Positions 17,146 through 25,900 of a stretch of 36,969 bases of DNA are shown piece after piece. The stretch lies in assembly GCF_016786355.1 (NCBI RefSeq), contig NZ_JADWYX010000094.1, forward strand, positions 1 through 36,969. Reading direction: 5' to 3'. The notes beneath the pieces were generated by a model. It was not told the origin of the DNA, searched no databases, and saw nothing but the letters and a program-made list of their open reading frames with translations. The stretch comes from Frankia sp. AgB1.9 (GTDB lineage: Bacteria > Actinomycetota > Actinomycetes > Frankiales > Frankiaceae). Within the stretch, counting starts at the first letter, position 1. Each line of letters begins with the position of its first letter. The position numbers were made by a program, and so were the translations under genes.

Positions 17146-17808
17146 GAGAAATCCGTCGACCAGGCTGCGCAGGCCGAGGGCGTATGTGTCCCGGCTGGTC
17201 AGGCTGGCCCAGCGGTCCGCCAACTCCGCCAAGTGCGGCAGCTCGGCAGCGTCGGCCGCCCGGATCCGGTCGTCCCGCGAGCCCGGGCGGGAAGTGTCCG
17301 GCTGACCGCGGCCGCGATTGGCCCGGATGAGGATCTCACCGGCGGTGTAGTACCAGATGCTCCGGTACAGGTCGACGGCCTGTTCGGGAGAACATCCGCA
17401 CTCGACCGCGCCCGCGAGCACTGTCTCGACCATCCACAGTGCCGCACGGCCGACCTGGTCGTCCCGGGTCAGCACTTCGACAACCCAGGGCCAGGCAGCC
17501 AGCGTGTCCCGGATGACAGTCGCGGCCGCGATGACGCGCTCGCGCGGGTCGACGGGCATCGCCGGACGAGGCATCCGGTCGGCGTAGTCGTCCAGTAGCT
17601 GGGTGAGCAGATCGTCCTTGTCGCGCACGTGGTGGTACAGGGTTGTCGGCGCGGTGCCAGCCTCGGCGGCGAGCCGACGCATCGTCAGCTTCTCCCAGCC
17701 GTCCCGGTCGATCAGGTGCCGGGCCGCGGCCATGATCTCGACGCGGGAGGTGCGCGGTGGGCGTCCCATCCGTCCGGACGCCGGGGCCGGCGGCACTGAG
17801 GGCTCCAC
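17134..17808 (-). CDS. TetR family transcriptional regulator
   Basis: 224 residues. The N-terminal helix-turn-helix is SRVEIMAAARHLIDRDG...MRRLAAEAGTAPTTLYHHVRD, and the C-terminal half has a TetR_C-like ligand domain (WPWVVEVLTRDDQVG, AVDLYRSIWYYTAGE). A GTG at 17808 is given; an ATG at 17769 (MGRPPRTS) would remove a 13-residue Pro-rich lead and is almost equally likely. It is divergent from the cupin/MFS operon with a dyad between them, the classic arrangement of an efflux repressor with its pump. It should release DNA when the pump substrate binds. Confidence 0.88.
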   Translation of the reverse strand: MEPSVPPAPASGRMGRPPRTSRVEIMAAARHLIDRDGWEKLTMRRLAAEAGTAPTTLYHHVRDKDDLLTQLLDDYADRMPRPAMPVDPRERVIAAATVIRDTLAAWPWVVEVLTRDDQVGRAALWMVETVLAGAVECGCSPEQAVDLYRSIWYYTAGEILIRANRGRGQPDTSRPGSRDDRIRAADAAELPHLAELADRWASLTSRDTYALGLRSLVDGFLQAL

Positions 17809-17901
17809 CCGCCCATCATGCCCCGGCCCACCCGCGGCCCGACCGAGTGTCCTGGATCACGTTCCGACGCCCCGCCTCGACATCCGATCGAGCATCGAGC
17901 T

Positions 17902-17925
17902 ACTTTTCGAACACGTTCCTAAAGT
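17902..17925. promoter_or_regulatory. candidate TetR operator
   Basis: ACTTTTCGAA (17902-17911) and TTCCTAAAGT (17916-17925) are inverted arms matching at 8 of 10 positions around a CACG centre. The site lies between the divergent TetR and cupin starts in an AT-richer patch. Its size suits a TetR dimer; the assignment is inferred from position and symmetry. Confidence 0.45.
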
Positions 17926-18004
17926 CCGTGCGCCCTGATCGAGACGCCTCCAGCCCATCGGCCAGCGCACCGGACACCCCTCGTGCTCACCCAGGAGACC
18001 GCCG

Positions 18005-18406
18005 ATGGATCGCACACCCGTCGACCTGTTCACCGCCGTACTACGCCTGCACCCCGAGGGGACCGTCACCGTCGAGGAACGGCGAATGGATGCCGACGAC
18101 GAGGGCTGGACGGTCGCGGTCACACACGCCGAGACCGACCAGGACGTCCACAGCGACCACTGGGAGATCCATCCAGGCAGCGACGAGGCCGTCTGCGTCC
18201 TGTCCGGCCAGGCGCGCCTGTACCTGCGGTCACCGGAGACGCAGGGGGCGCCGGAGACGCAGGGTGCGCAGGCCGGTGTCACGCTGGCGGCCGGGACCGG
18301 GTTCGTCGTCCCGCGGAACTGCTGGCACCGCTTCGAGCTGGATGCCCCGAGCAACCTGATGAGCATCGCGCTGCGGGCCGGATCGCGGCTGGAGAAGCGG
18401 GTATGA
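18005..18406 (+). CDS. cupin domain protein
   Basis: 133 residues with a single cupin fold. Cupin motif 1-like sequence is DHWEIHPGSDEAVCVLSGQA and motif 2-like is FVVPRNCWHRFEL; the histidines and acidic residue are compatible with one metal ion. A short internal duplication (PETQGA twice, about residues 77-88) lies in the loop between the motifs. The 3' end overlaps the MFS start (ATGA), so the two are translationally coupled. It could bind or modify the compound that the pump exports, or act as a ligand sensor; no enzyme class can be assigned. Confidence 0.82.
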   Translation: MDRTPVDLFTAVLRLHPEGTVTVEERRMDADDEGWTVAVTHAETDQDVHSDHWEIHPGSDEAVCVLSGQARLYLRSPETQGAPETQGAQAGVTLAAGTGFVVPRNCWHRFELDAPSNLMSIALRAGSRLEKRV

Positions 18407-19974
18407 CCGACTCCCTCACTGCGGCGCCGACCACCCCGCAGGAGCGAGCCAGACCATCCAGGTGGCTGCTCGCGGTCGTGCTGTCGGTGCAGGCGATGGT
18501 CGCCCTGGACACGTCGGTGGTGAACGTGGCCCTGCCGCACATCCGCTCGGCGCTCCACTTCAGCCCCGGCGGCCTGACCTGGGTGATCAATGCCTATTCG
18601 CTGACGTTCGGTGGCCTGATCATGTTGGGGGGCCGGATCGGAGACCAGATTGGACGGCGCCGGGCGATACTCGCCGGGCTGGTCGTCTTTGGGGTCGCCA
18701 GCCTGGCCGGAGGGCTCGCCCAGAATCCGGGCGAGCTCATCGCCTCCCGCGCCGTGCAGGGCGTTGGTGCGGCTGTTCTCGCCCCGATCGCCTTCGCCCT
18801 CATTTCCGTGCACGTTCCGGCCGGACCGGCCCGGGCACGGGCACTCGGGTTGTGGGGGGCCGCGGCCGCGGCAGGTGGCGCGGTGGGTGTTCTCGCCGGC
18901 GGCGTGCTGACGCAGTGGGCGGGCTGGCGGGTCGTGCTGTTCCTGAACGTGCCGATGGTGGCGTTCGTGCTGGTGGCGGCCCTGCGCGGGGTCCCAGCCG
19001 ATCGCAGGAACGGCTACCTGCCGCGGCTGGACGCGCCCGGCGCGCTGCTGGTCACGGCGGGGACCTCGGTGCTGGTGCTCGCGGTAGTCCGCACGGACAC
19101 CCACCCCTGGGGGTCGGCGACCACCCTGATCACCCTCGTCCTGGCCCTGGCTCTTCTCGCATTGTTCGCCCTGGTCGAGACCCGCATGCCAGCCCCGCTA
19201 CTGCGGCTGCGGCTGCTCACCCATCGGTCGGTCGTCGTCGCCAACGTCTTCGTGCTGCTTCTGTTCTCCGGCCAGTTCGCTGCCTTCTACTTCGTCTCGC
19301 TCTATCTCCAACAGGTGCTGGGCTATTCGGCGGCGACCACAGGGATTGCGTTCCTGCCGTTCTGCGTCGGCATGCTGTTCGGCTCGACCCTGGCCTCCCG
19401 GCTGGTCGCGCGGATGGACGGACACCTGCTCCTGGCGGTCGGCGGCGCGGTGGCCGCGGTTGGATTCGGCTGGTTCGCCGCGACGCTCGGCGTACACGGG
19501 AGCTTCGTCGTCTCGATCCTCGGCCCCTCGATCGTCGCGAGCGTCGGAATCGGCCTGTGTGTGGTGCCCATGGGGACGGCCGCGACGGTGGGCGTCGCCC
19601 CGGCCGAGGCGGGCATGGCCGCCGGACTGATCACCAGCTCCCGCCAGATCGGTGGCTCGATCGGTCTGGCCACCCTGGCCACGGTGGCGATCACCGTGTC
19701 CGGGCATCACCACGGCGACGCCCGTGCCAGCGCCGCCGCCGGGTACGCGACTGCCGTGGGCCTCAGCGGACTGCTTCTCGCTCTGGCCGCCGTCCTCGCG
19801 TTTCTCCTCCTGCCGACCCGACCCTCCGCGTCAGCCATACCAGCGTCGGACCAGCTAGCGCCTGGCGGCGGCGAACCGTTTCCACCGATCCGCAGCATTG
19901 GACCGAGCGCCTCCGGCCATTCCAGGACAGGCACCAGTGATTCGGGTACGGTCACGACCTTCATATCCAGGTAA
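18403..19974 (+). CDS. MFS transporter, DHA2 (14-TM) drug:proton antiporter type
   Basis: 523 residues with about fourteen membrane spans. Family motifs are visible: LDTSVVNVALPHI in TM1, GGRIGDQIGRRRA between TM2 and TM3, and the motif-C-like helix GGAVGVLAGGVLTQWAGWR in TM5. It should export a hydrophobic drug or antibiotic in exchange for protons. The ATG at 18403 overlaps the cupin stop and has GGAGAAG ten bases upstream. The hydrophilic tail of about 55 residues (from LLPTRPSASAIP) is longer than usual. Probably repressed by the adjacent TetR protein. Confidence 0.92.
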   Translation: MTDSLTAAPTTPQERARPSRWLLAVVLSVQAMVALDTSVVNVALPHIRSALHFSPGGLTWVINAYSLTFGGLIMLGGRIGDQIGRRRAILAGLVVFGVASLAGGLAQNPGELIASRAVQGVGAAVLAPIAFALISVHVPAGPARARALGLWGAAAAAGGAVGVLAGGVLTQWAGWRVVLFLNVPMVAFVLVAALRGVPADRRNGYLPRLDAPGALLVTAGTSVLVLAVVRTDTHPWGSATTLITLVLALALLALFALVETRMPAPLLRLRLLTHRSVVVANVFVLLLFSGQFAAFYFVSLYLQQVLGYSAATTGIAFLPFCVGMLFGSTLASRLVARMDGHLLLAVGGAVAAVGFGWFAATLGVHGSFVVSILGPSIVASVGIGLCVVPMGTAATVGVAPAEAGMAAGLITSSRQIGGSIGLATLATVAITVSGHHHGDARASAAAGYATAVGLSGLLLALAAVLAFLLLPTRPSASAIPASDQLAPGGGEPFPPIRSIGPSASGHSRTGTSDSGTVTTFISR

Positions 19975-20312
19975 CCGGGACCGCGCCAGCAAAAGTGGCC
20001 ACGCCCGCCGATTCGGTGCCGGGCCAGAATCTGATCAGCCGGCACCTGGCCTCAACGTCTCCTGATCGTAGGAACGGCGGCCGAGATTTATCGGCGATGC
20101 GCTGGCGCCCTGGTGGCTATGCTGCGCAGGTGGCGACGGCGGATTTCGATATCGACCTTTCTGGCGGGCGAGGCGGACATGACCGCTTCACCGGCGTAGA
20201 TGGCGTCAGGCCGACGATTCGGTGTCCAGCAGCGGAAGTACGGCCAGGCGGCCGGGTCGTTCGCATGTACTCACCATCGACATCGAACGCGCGAACAGGG
20301 AGGACGTCGCCG
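19975..20312. other. 338-bp gap between MFS and secreted protein genes
   Basis: The frame of the secreted protein stays open back to about 19995, but this part shows no signal peptide, domain or ribosome-binding site, and the true start is best placed at 20313. Two moderately AT-rich patches (around 20090 and 20140) may hold a promoter for the secreted protein. I see no repeat, RNA gene or convincing terminator. Confidence 0.4.
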
Positions 20313-21218
20313 GTGGTCTCAATGCTGCGCAAGGCGGTGCCACTGCTGGTGACCACGGTCGCCCTTCTCGTCCTACTGCCCAGTACGGCGCTGGCCGCCG
20401 ACACCACCCAGTACGCCATCAATCCCACCCGCGGAAATGGCGTGGCGATTCCCTTCGAGGGATACACCGACCGCCACGGAAATCCGGTACCGATCAGTGG
20501 CGCCGTCGGCGTCGACCTGGTGTTCGGGTCGAACTCGAACCAGTATCTGCCCTGTCAGAACTTCAATCCGTCCACCGGCACCGGGGACACGTTCGTGAAC
20601 GCCTGCCAGACTCCGAGCAGCTACGCCACCTACACCCGGTTCCCCGTCGGCGGCGGGCTGTTGTTCCCGCACGGTTACTTCATGGGCAACACACAGCCCG
20701 ATCTGGTGCACGGCGGAATGTTGACCACCAACTGGGGAGCCCGCGCCACCGCCCTGTCGGTCGAGTTCTACCCACAGCTGGACCTCGACTCCGTGTACGT
20801 CCATCCCCGGTTCGACGTCAGCCGGTTCGACCACTACGCCAACGGCTGGTCGTACTCGCCGGCCGTGGGCCGCATCACCCTGGCCACCCTCGCCGATCCG
20901 GGCACGACGCACTTCGGCGGGCGGCTGACGGACGCCGGCCGGCCCGTCGCCGCGGGCCGCGCCCGGATCACGATCTTCGGCGGCGAGGCGCACTCGTCCA
21001 CCGGCTACCGGATCGCCTCGTTCGCGGTCGTCACCAGCACGGGCGCCGACCACTGGGACAGCGGCGCGATGTACGCCGGCGGCCAACAGCTGTACATCCT
21101 GGACACCGTCACGCACCAGCAGTGCATCGTCGACCGCCCCGTCATCACCGGCGCGATCGACATCGATCTTGCCAGGCCCGGCTTCGGGGACGCCCACGCC
21201 CGCTGCACGGCAGTGTGA
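20313..21218 (+). CDS. secreted protein of unknown function
   Basis: 301 residues. A clear Sec signal peptide: MLRKAVPLLVTTVALLVLL followed by PSTALA-A, with cleavage expected after ALA. The mature part is Gly/Thr/Tyr-rich with predicted beta strands, four cysteines (QYLPCQNF, VNACQTP, HQQCIVD, HARCTAV) that could form two disulfides, and no recognised catalytic motif. A GTG at 20313 is chosen because GGGAGG lies nine bases upstream; the ATG at 20322 would be 18 bases from it. The 3' end is six bases from the Rieske relic at 21224. Confidence 0.75.
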   Translation: MVSMLRKAVPLLVTTVALLVLLPSTALAADTTQYAINPTRGNGVAIPFEGYTDRHGNPVPISGAVGVDLVFGSNSNQYLPCQNFNPSTGTGDTFVNACQTPSSYATYTRFPVGGGLLFPHGYFMGNTQPDLVHGGMLTTNWGARATALSVEFYPQLDLDSVYVHPRFDVSRFDHYANGWSYSPAVGRITLATLADPGTTHFGGRLTDAGRPVAAGRARITIFGGEAHSSTGYRIASFAVVTSTGADHWDSGAMYAGGQQLYILDTVTHQQCIVDRPVITGAIDIDLARPGFGDAHARCTAV

Positions 21219-21223
21219 CCACC

Positions 21224-21250
21224 CGACGAGTCGCAGCGCCCCGCGCGGGT
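21224..21250 (+). repeat. 27-bp relic of the Rieske oxygenase gene 3' region
   Basis: Matches 8487-8513 of the intact Rieske gene at 26 of 27 positions, including 23 consecutive identical bases (21228-21250), in the same orientation. The same 23 bases also occur in copy 3 (15323-15345) but not intact in copy 2. Here it sits outside any gene, between the stops of two convergent genes. A chance match of this length is very unlikely. Confidence 0.75.
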
Positions 21251-21251
21251 G

Positions 21252-22253
21252 TCAGGCCTGGGGGCGGCGCACGCGGGGGACGGGCTGGTCTCGGCGAGCG
21301 GCCTCGGCCTCCAGGCGCTTCCTGAGCATCCTGCCCTGGCCGAGGAAGGAACGGTTCCGCTCACGGCGGTTCTCGGGGAGGCTCCAGTCGTTCAGGGCCC
21401 GTTCGACCCGCACGCTCAGCCGGTCGCTCTCCGCGGTCGCCGTCCCGACGAGCACGACGTTCTCCTGCCACTCCATGGCCGGGCCGTGCCGGTGAAAGGT
21501 CAGGCACACCGGCCCTTCGGTCGCCGGGACGCCCACCGGCAGCCACAGGTCGAAGCCGGTCTCGGTACGTACCGCCGAGCGGGTGGGCACCGCCAGCGGC
21601 AGGCCGTCGGCGACCACGGTGACGGCGGGCTCGCCCAGGCGGGCGGCGCGATCGGCGAAGGGCCGCCAGTCCGCCGGCGGCGCCGATCGGCTCGGCAGCC
21701 GCGGGCCCGTGGGGGCGGGGTCGGAGGTCGGGACCACGACGTCCCCGGGGGCCGTCCAGACCTCGGGCGTCCTGGACAGGTCGCCCTCGGGCCACCAGAG
21801 GATCCTCTCCGGGGTCACCTCCACCCAGATACGAGCGAAATACCAGCCCAGCCGCTTCACCAGGAACCACGGCATCCGGGCGAACCCGGCGCCGGTCTTG
21901 GCCAGCGACTCATGGACGTACCGGTCTGTGTTGGCCTGCAGATCCGCGTCGCGTACGGTCGCCCGGCCCTGCACGAGGACGACGGGCATCCGCGGCTGGA
22001 CATCGTCCAGCGCGGTGCCGCCGGCGCTGGAGCAGAGCAGCGCTACGCGCGGGTCGCGCCGGGCGCGCTCGGCCTTGTCGGGGTAGGTGAGCCCGGTGCT
22101 CACGTCGAGGCTGCCGGCCGCGCCGACGTAGGGCGTGACGGGCCAGGTGACGGGCCGGCCGTCGCGGGTGAGCGAGGCGTACTCGCAGACCATGGCGCGG
22201 TCGAAGATGTCGGCCGTCTCGTGCGGCCAGGTGGTCGAAGCGGGTGCGGTCAT
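21252..22253 (-). CDS. PPOX-like (pyridoxamine 5'-phosphate oxidase fold) protein
   Basis: 333 residues. The N-terminal ~150 residues fit a split-barrel flavin-binding fold: CEYASLTRDGRPVTWPVTPY, DPRVALLCSSAGG, then MPVVLVQGRATVRDADLQAN. The middle has an RIWVEVTPERILWWPEGDL strand, as in F420- or FMN-dependent members. The C-terminal ~150 residues (FADRAARLGEPAVTVVADG...) look like a second, related barrel. The ATG overlaps the hemerythrin stop (TGATG), so it is the last gene of a leftward operon. Cofactor and substrate are not determined. Its stop lies one base from the Rieske relic. Confidence 0.75.
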   Translation of the reverse strand: MTAPASTTWPHETADIFDRAMVCEYASLTRDGRPVTWPVTPYVGAAGSLDVSTGLTYPDKAERARRDPRVALLCSSAGGTALDDVQPRMPVVLVQGRATVRDADLQANTDRYVHESLAKTGAGFARMPWFLVKRLGWYFARIWVEVTPERILWWPEGDLSRTPEVWTAPGDVVVPTSDPAPTGPRLPSRSAPPADWRPFADRAARLGEPAVTVVADGLPLAVPTRSAVRTETGFDLWLPVGVPATEGPVCLTFHRHGPAMEWQENVVLVGTATAESDRLSVRVERALNDWSLPENRRERNRSFLGQGRMLRKRLEAEAARRDQPVPRVRRPQA

Positions 22254-22897
22254 CACGGCTCCAGGAGGGCGTTCGCGGGAATGATGGCGCCATAAAGGCG
22301 GGTGAAGCGCCGCTGGTAGGCCGGCCACCAGAACAGGCGGAACAGGAGCCGGGCCACGACGGGCAGGTCGGCGTACGACCTCGAGAGCAGGTCGGCGTCC
22401 GCGCTGGAGGCGAGCCACCCGAAGATGACGGGGGCCCGGCGTCGGCCGAAGTCGTCCATCGCCTGCCGCCTGTCCGCCTCGACGTCGTCGAGGGTGAGGC
22501 AGCGGAGCATGAGCGGAACGGCGGTCAGCTCCTCGTGGTCGAGGTGCTCGTTGACGAGCTCGTGCAGCCGCCGCAGGGTGGGCGCGCGCTCGGCCAGGGG
22601 CACCCCACGGTCGGAGGCTGCCTCAAGGAGCGGGCCGAGCACGGAATGCTCGGACTCCAGCCCGGCCAGCAGATCCTCCGTCTCCGGGGCGCGGCCGACG
22701 AGCGTGGGCCACAGGCTGGCGTCCTCGTGCGTGTGGTGGGCGTGCAGCATGTCCAGCACGAGAGCGAGCTGCTCCTCGAGCAGTTCCTCGTGCGCGTCGT
22801 CACGCGGGTTCGCGCACGCCGCGGCCAGGCGGCCGAACTCGGCGCGGAATCCGGCGTGCATCAGCAGGAATCCGGTCAGGTGTTCTGGCATGATCAT
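22253..22897 (-). CDS. hemerythrin HHE domain protein
   Basis: 214 residues. A four-helix bundle with the di-iron ligand pattern expected of hemerythrins: H14, the HAHHTHEDASLWP block (H54, H57, E58), H84 in ESEHSVLGPL, and H118/H121/E122 in NEHLDHEEL. Such proteins bind oxygen or nitric oxide, or sense iron. The C-terminal ~55 residues (LPVVARLLFRLFWWPAYQRR) are an aromatic-rich extension. The start at 22897 has GAGGA about ten bases upstream; M3 is an alternative. It lies 45 bp after the SARP gene and overlaps the PPOX-like gene, consistent with one leftward operon. Confidence 0.85.
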   Translation of the reverse strand: MIMPEHLTGFLLMHAGFRAEFGRLAAACANPRDDAHEELLEEQLALVLDMLHAHHTHEDASLWPTLVGRAPETEDLLAGLESEHSVLGPLLEAASDRGVPLAERAPTLRRLHELVNEHLDHEELTAVPLMLRCLTLDDVEADRRQAMDDFGRRRAPVIFGWLASSADADLLSRSYADLPVVARLLFRLFWWPAYQRRFTRLYGAIIPANALLEP

Positions 22898-22942
22898 CAG
22901 TCTGTTTCCTCACGTGTCGGAAACAGAGTGCGCGACCTGCCT

Positions 22943-25900
22943 TTACGTGCACTTCCCGAGCGCTTGTCGGGCCCTTGCCAGCCAGTAGCCGGCGCCCGCC
23001 TGCTCCAGCAGGCGTACCGCCTCCCCCAGGTGGGCCCGCGCGCGCTCGTGGTCACCGAGCGCCAGCAGAGCCTCCCCCAGGTGGCCGTCGTACGCCCCGG
23101 CGACGGTGCTGCATGTGCCGTTCACCTGCAGCAGCCCGGCGAAAGGCCGGAACGCGTCGTAGACCTCCCGCACGACGTCCAGCTCGCCGAGCCGGATCGC
23201 CGCGTGCAGCCGGCACATGGCGGCCATCGCCCAGTGGTAGTCACGGGGTGGCAGGGGCGTCTCCACCAGGAGCCGCCGCGCGCGCTCACGCTCGCCCAGG
23301 TCCGCCAGCGCGTACGCCAGGGCGTAGGCGAACCCCGCCAGTCCCGTGCGCCGGAACATCTCCTCGATCCACGCCACCTCCGCGCCGAGGCGGTCCTCCT
23401 GGAGCAGCGTCTCGGCCCGTACGGCAAGCATGCTCGCCTCGTAGTAGGCGAGATCGGCGAACGACAGCATCGCCCGGACGGGCTCGAAGTGGCGGGCCGG
23501 GTCCGGCACGCCCTGGAACAGGTCGAGCCCCACGTGCGCCACCGCCGCCTGCATGGCCAGCGCGGGATTGTGCAGGTCGCGCAGCAGCGCGTCGATCTCC
23601 GCCAGCAGCGCGCGGGCCCCCGCCACCTCGCCGCGTTCGACGAGATGATCGAGCAGGTAGTGCTGTGCGATCACCCTGAGCTGGGAAGACAGGTCCGGCT
23701 CGGCCAGCAGGCGCCGCGCGGTCTCGGTGCGCTGCTCGATGAAGTCCTGTCCGTGCAGGGCGAGCAGCCGCAGGTGCAGCACGCGTCGCGCCACGGCGGG
23801 GTCGCCCAGGCGCTCGGCCGCCGCCACTGCCCGCGACGAGACCGGGTCGATCTCGTCCTCGCGACCGGTCTGGGCGAGCACGACGGCCCGGACGGCCTGG
23901 GCCGTCGCCCAGGCCGGCGTGGACGGCGGCAGCTCTCGGACGGCCCGGTCCATCGCGTCCCGCAGCGCGGCCACGTCAAGGCCGTACCGGAAGGGCACCC
24001 AGACGCCGTGCCCCATCGCGATGTCGGCGGCGCGCACGGCCAGCTCCGGGTCGGTGCCGGCCAGGGCGAGCGCCTGCTCGACGGCCTCGTAGCCCTCGTC
24101 GAACCGCCCGGCGGCGTAGCGGCTCTCGGCCAGCCCGACGGCGAGCTCGAACCGCTCGGCCGGGCCGGCCCCGGCCAGCTCGGCCGCCGCGAGCGCCTCC
24201 TGCCACGACACGGCCGCGTCGTCGGGCGCGTGCCGTCGCAGGGCCGCCCGCGCGGCGCGGGCGCAGGAGCCCATCGCCATCCGGGCGGGCTGGGCGCCCA
24301 GCTCCGCCGCCGCCAGCCAGTGCCGCGCGATCACCGCCACGCGGTCGTCCCGGTCCCCGTGGACGCGGGTGAGGACCTCCGCGATCTGCTCGTGCACGCG
24401 CGCCCGCCACAGCCGCGACCGGCGCGACAGCAACGCGTCCGTCACCAGGGCGTGCGCGAACTCGTACCCGCCCAGCCGGTACGACGACTCGCGGACGAGG
24501 CCCGCGTCGAGGGCCACGTCGAGCGGCGGCAGCAGGTCACCGACCGTGGCGCCGGCGACCTGGGCCAGGACGGCCGCCTCGAACTCGTCGCCCATCACGG
24601 CGGCGAGCTCCAGCACGCGGCCTGTCTCCTCCCCCAGGCCCGCCACCCGGTGCAGCACGACGTCCAGCACGCCCTGTGGCAGCTCCTCGCCCGCCCGGGC
24701 GAGCTCTGTGAGGAAGAACGGGTTCCCCGCGGTGCGCGCGCGCAGCGCCTCGGCCTTGCCGCTGCCCGGGTCGCGGCCGGACAGCTCCCGGACGAGCACC
24801 CGGACCTCCTCGGTCGGGAGCCCGTCGAGGCCGAGCCTGCGCGCACCGAGCCGCGACAGCGCCGACAGCGTGCCGGTGAGCGCCGACGCCTCGTGCCGCC
24901 TGAAGGTCGCCACCAGCAGCAGGCCGGGCCGGGCGGTGGACGCCGCGTGGACCAGTAGGCGCAGCGTCGCGTCGTCCGCCGCGTGGATGTCCTCCAGGAC
25001 GACGACCACCGGGCCGGCGGCGGCCAGGAACGCGCCGACCGCCTCGAAGAACCGCAGCCGCGCGCCCTGCGCATCGGACGACGGGATCGCCTCCAGCCCG
25101 CCCGCCAGGAACCTGCCCACCTCGTCGGGCAGGGTGGCCTCCGGGGCGGTGGCGGCGAGGTCGCGCAGGACCTGTTCCCAGGGCCACAGGGCAGGTGCGG
25201 TCTCGTGGTCGGGACTCGACCCCCAGCCGACCGGCACGTCGGCGGTCGCGCGGAACCGCCTCAGCAGGCTCGTCTTGCCGACGCCCGGCTCGCCGTCCAC
25301 CAGCACGACCTGCCCGACGGCGGACGACGCCTTCGCCGCCTCGTGCAGGAACTCCAGCGCGTTCTCGCGGCCGATGAAGACCGGCTGGTCCGCCGCCGCC
25401 CGTTTCGGCGTCGGCACGGGAGACCGCCGCGGGGATGACGCCGTGGCGCCCCGGTCCGGCGGGAGCAGCGCGGCGTCCTGCCGCAGCACCGCGCCTTCGA
25501 GCGCACGCAGCCGCGGGCCGGGGTCGATACCCAGCTCCGCTGCGAGCACCTCCCGCGCCGTTCGCAGGCAGTCGAGGGCCGCCGCCTGCCGGCCCGCCCG
25601 GTAGTGGGCCAGCACCAGCAGTTCCCAGGCCCGCTCCCGCAGGGGGTGTTCGCGGACGAACGAGTCCAGCCGCGCGAGCACGTCGGTGTGGCGGCCGAGC
25701 TCCAGCAGGGCCGTGGCCAGCCCCTCCACCGCGTCGAGCCGCACCTGTTCCAGGCGGCCGATCTCCGGCTGCGCCCACGCCTCGGACCGCACGTCCGCGT
25801 ACGGGTCGCCCCGCCACAGGTCGAGCGCCTCGGCGAGGGCGTCCGCCGCCTCCTTGTGCCGTCCCTCGGCCAGATGGCCGGACCCGGCCGACCTGAGCCT

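Noticed and set aside
8602..21250. Classical integrative elements using the Rieske tail as an att site
   Set aside because: No integrase, excisionase or transfer gene is present in any block, and the 5' breakpoints differ (516, 384 and 27 bp), unlike a fixed att core. Kept only as one possible explanation in the findings.
22244..24958. A 904-codon open frame on the + strand
   Set aside because: It lies wholly opposite the SARP and hemerythrin genes, is dominated by Arg/Gln/Gly/Pro-type shadow composition and has no domain. It is the expected complement of high-GC coding DNA.
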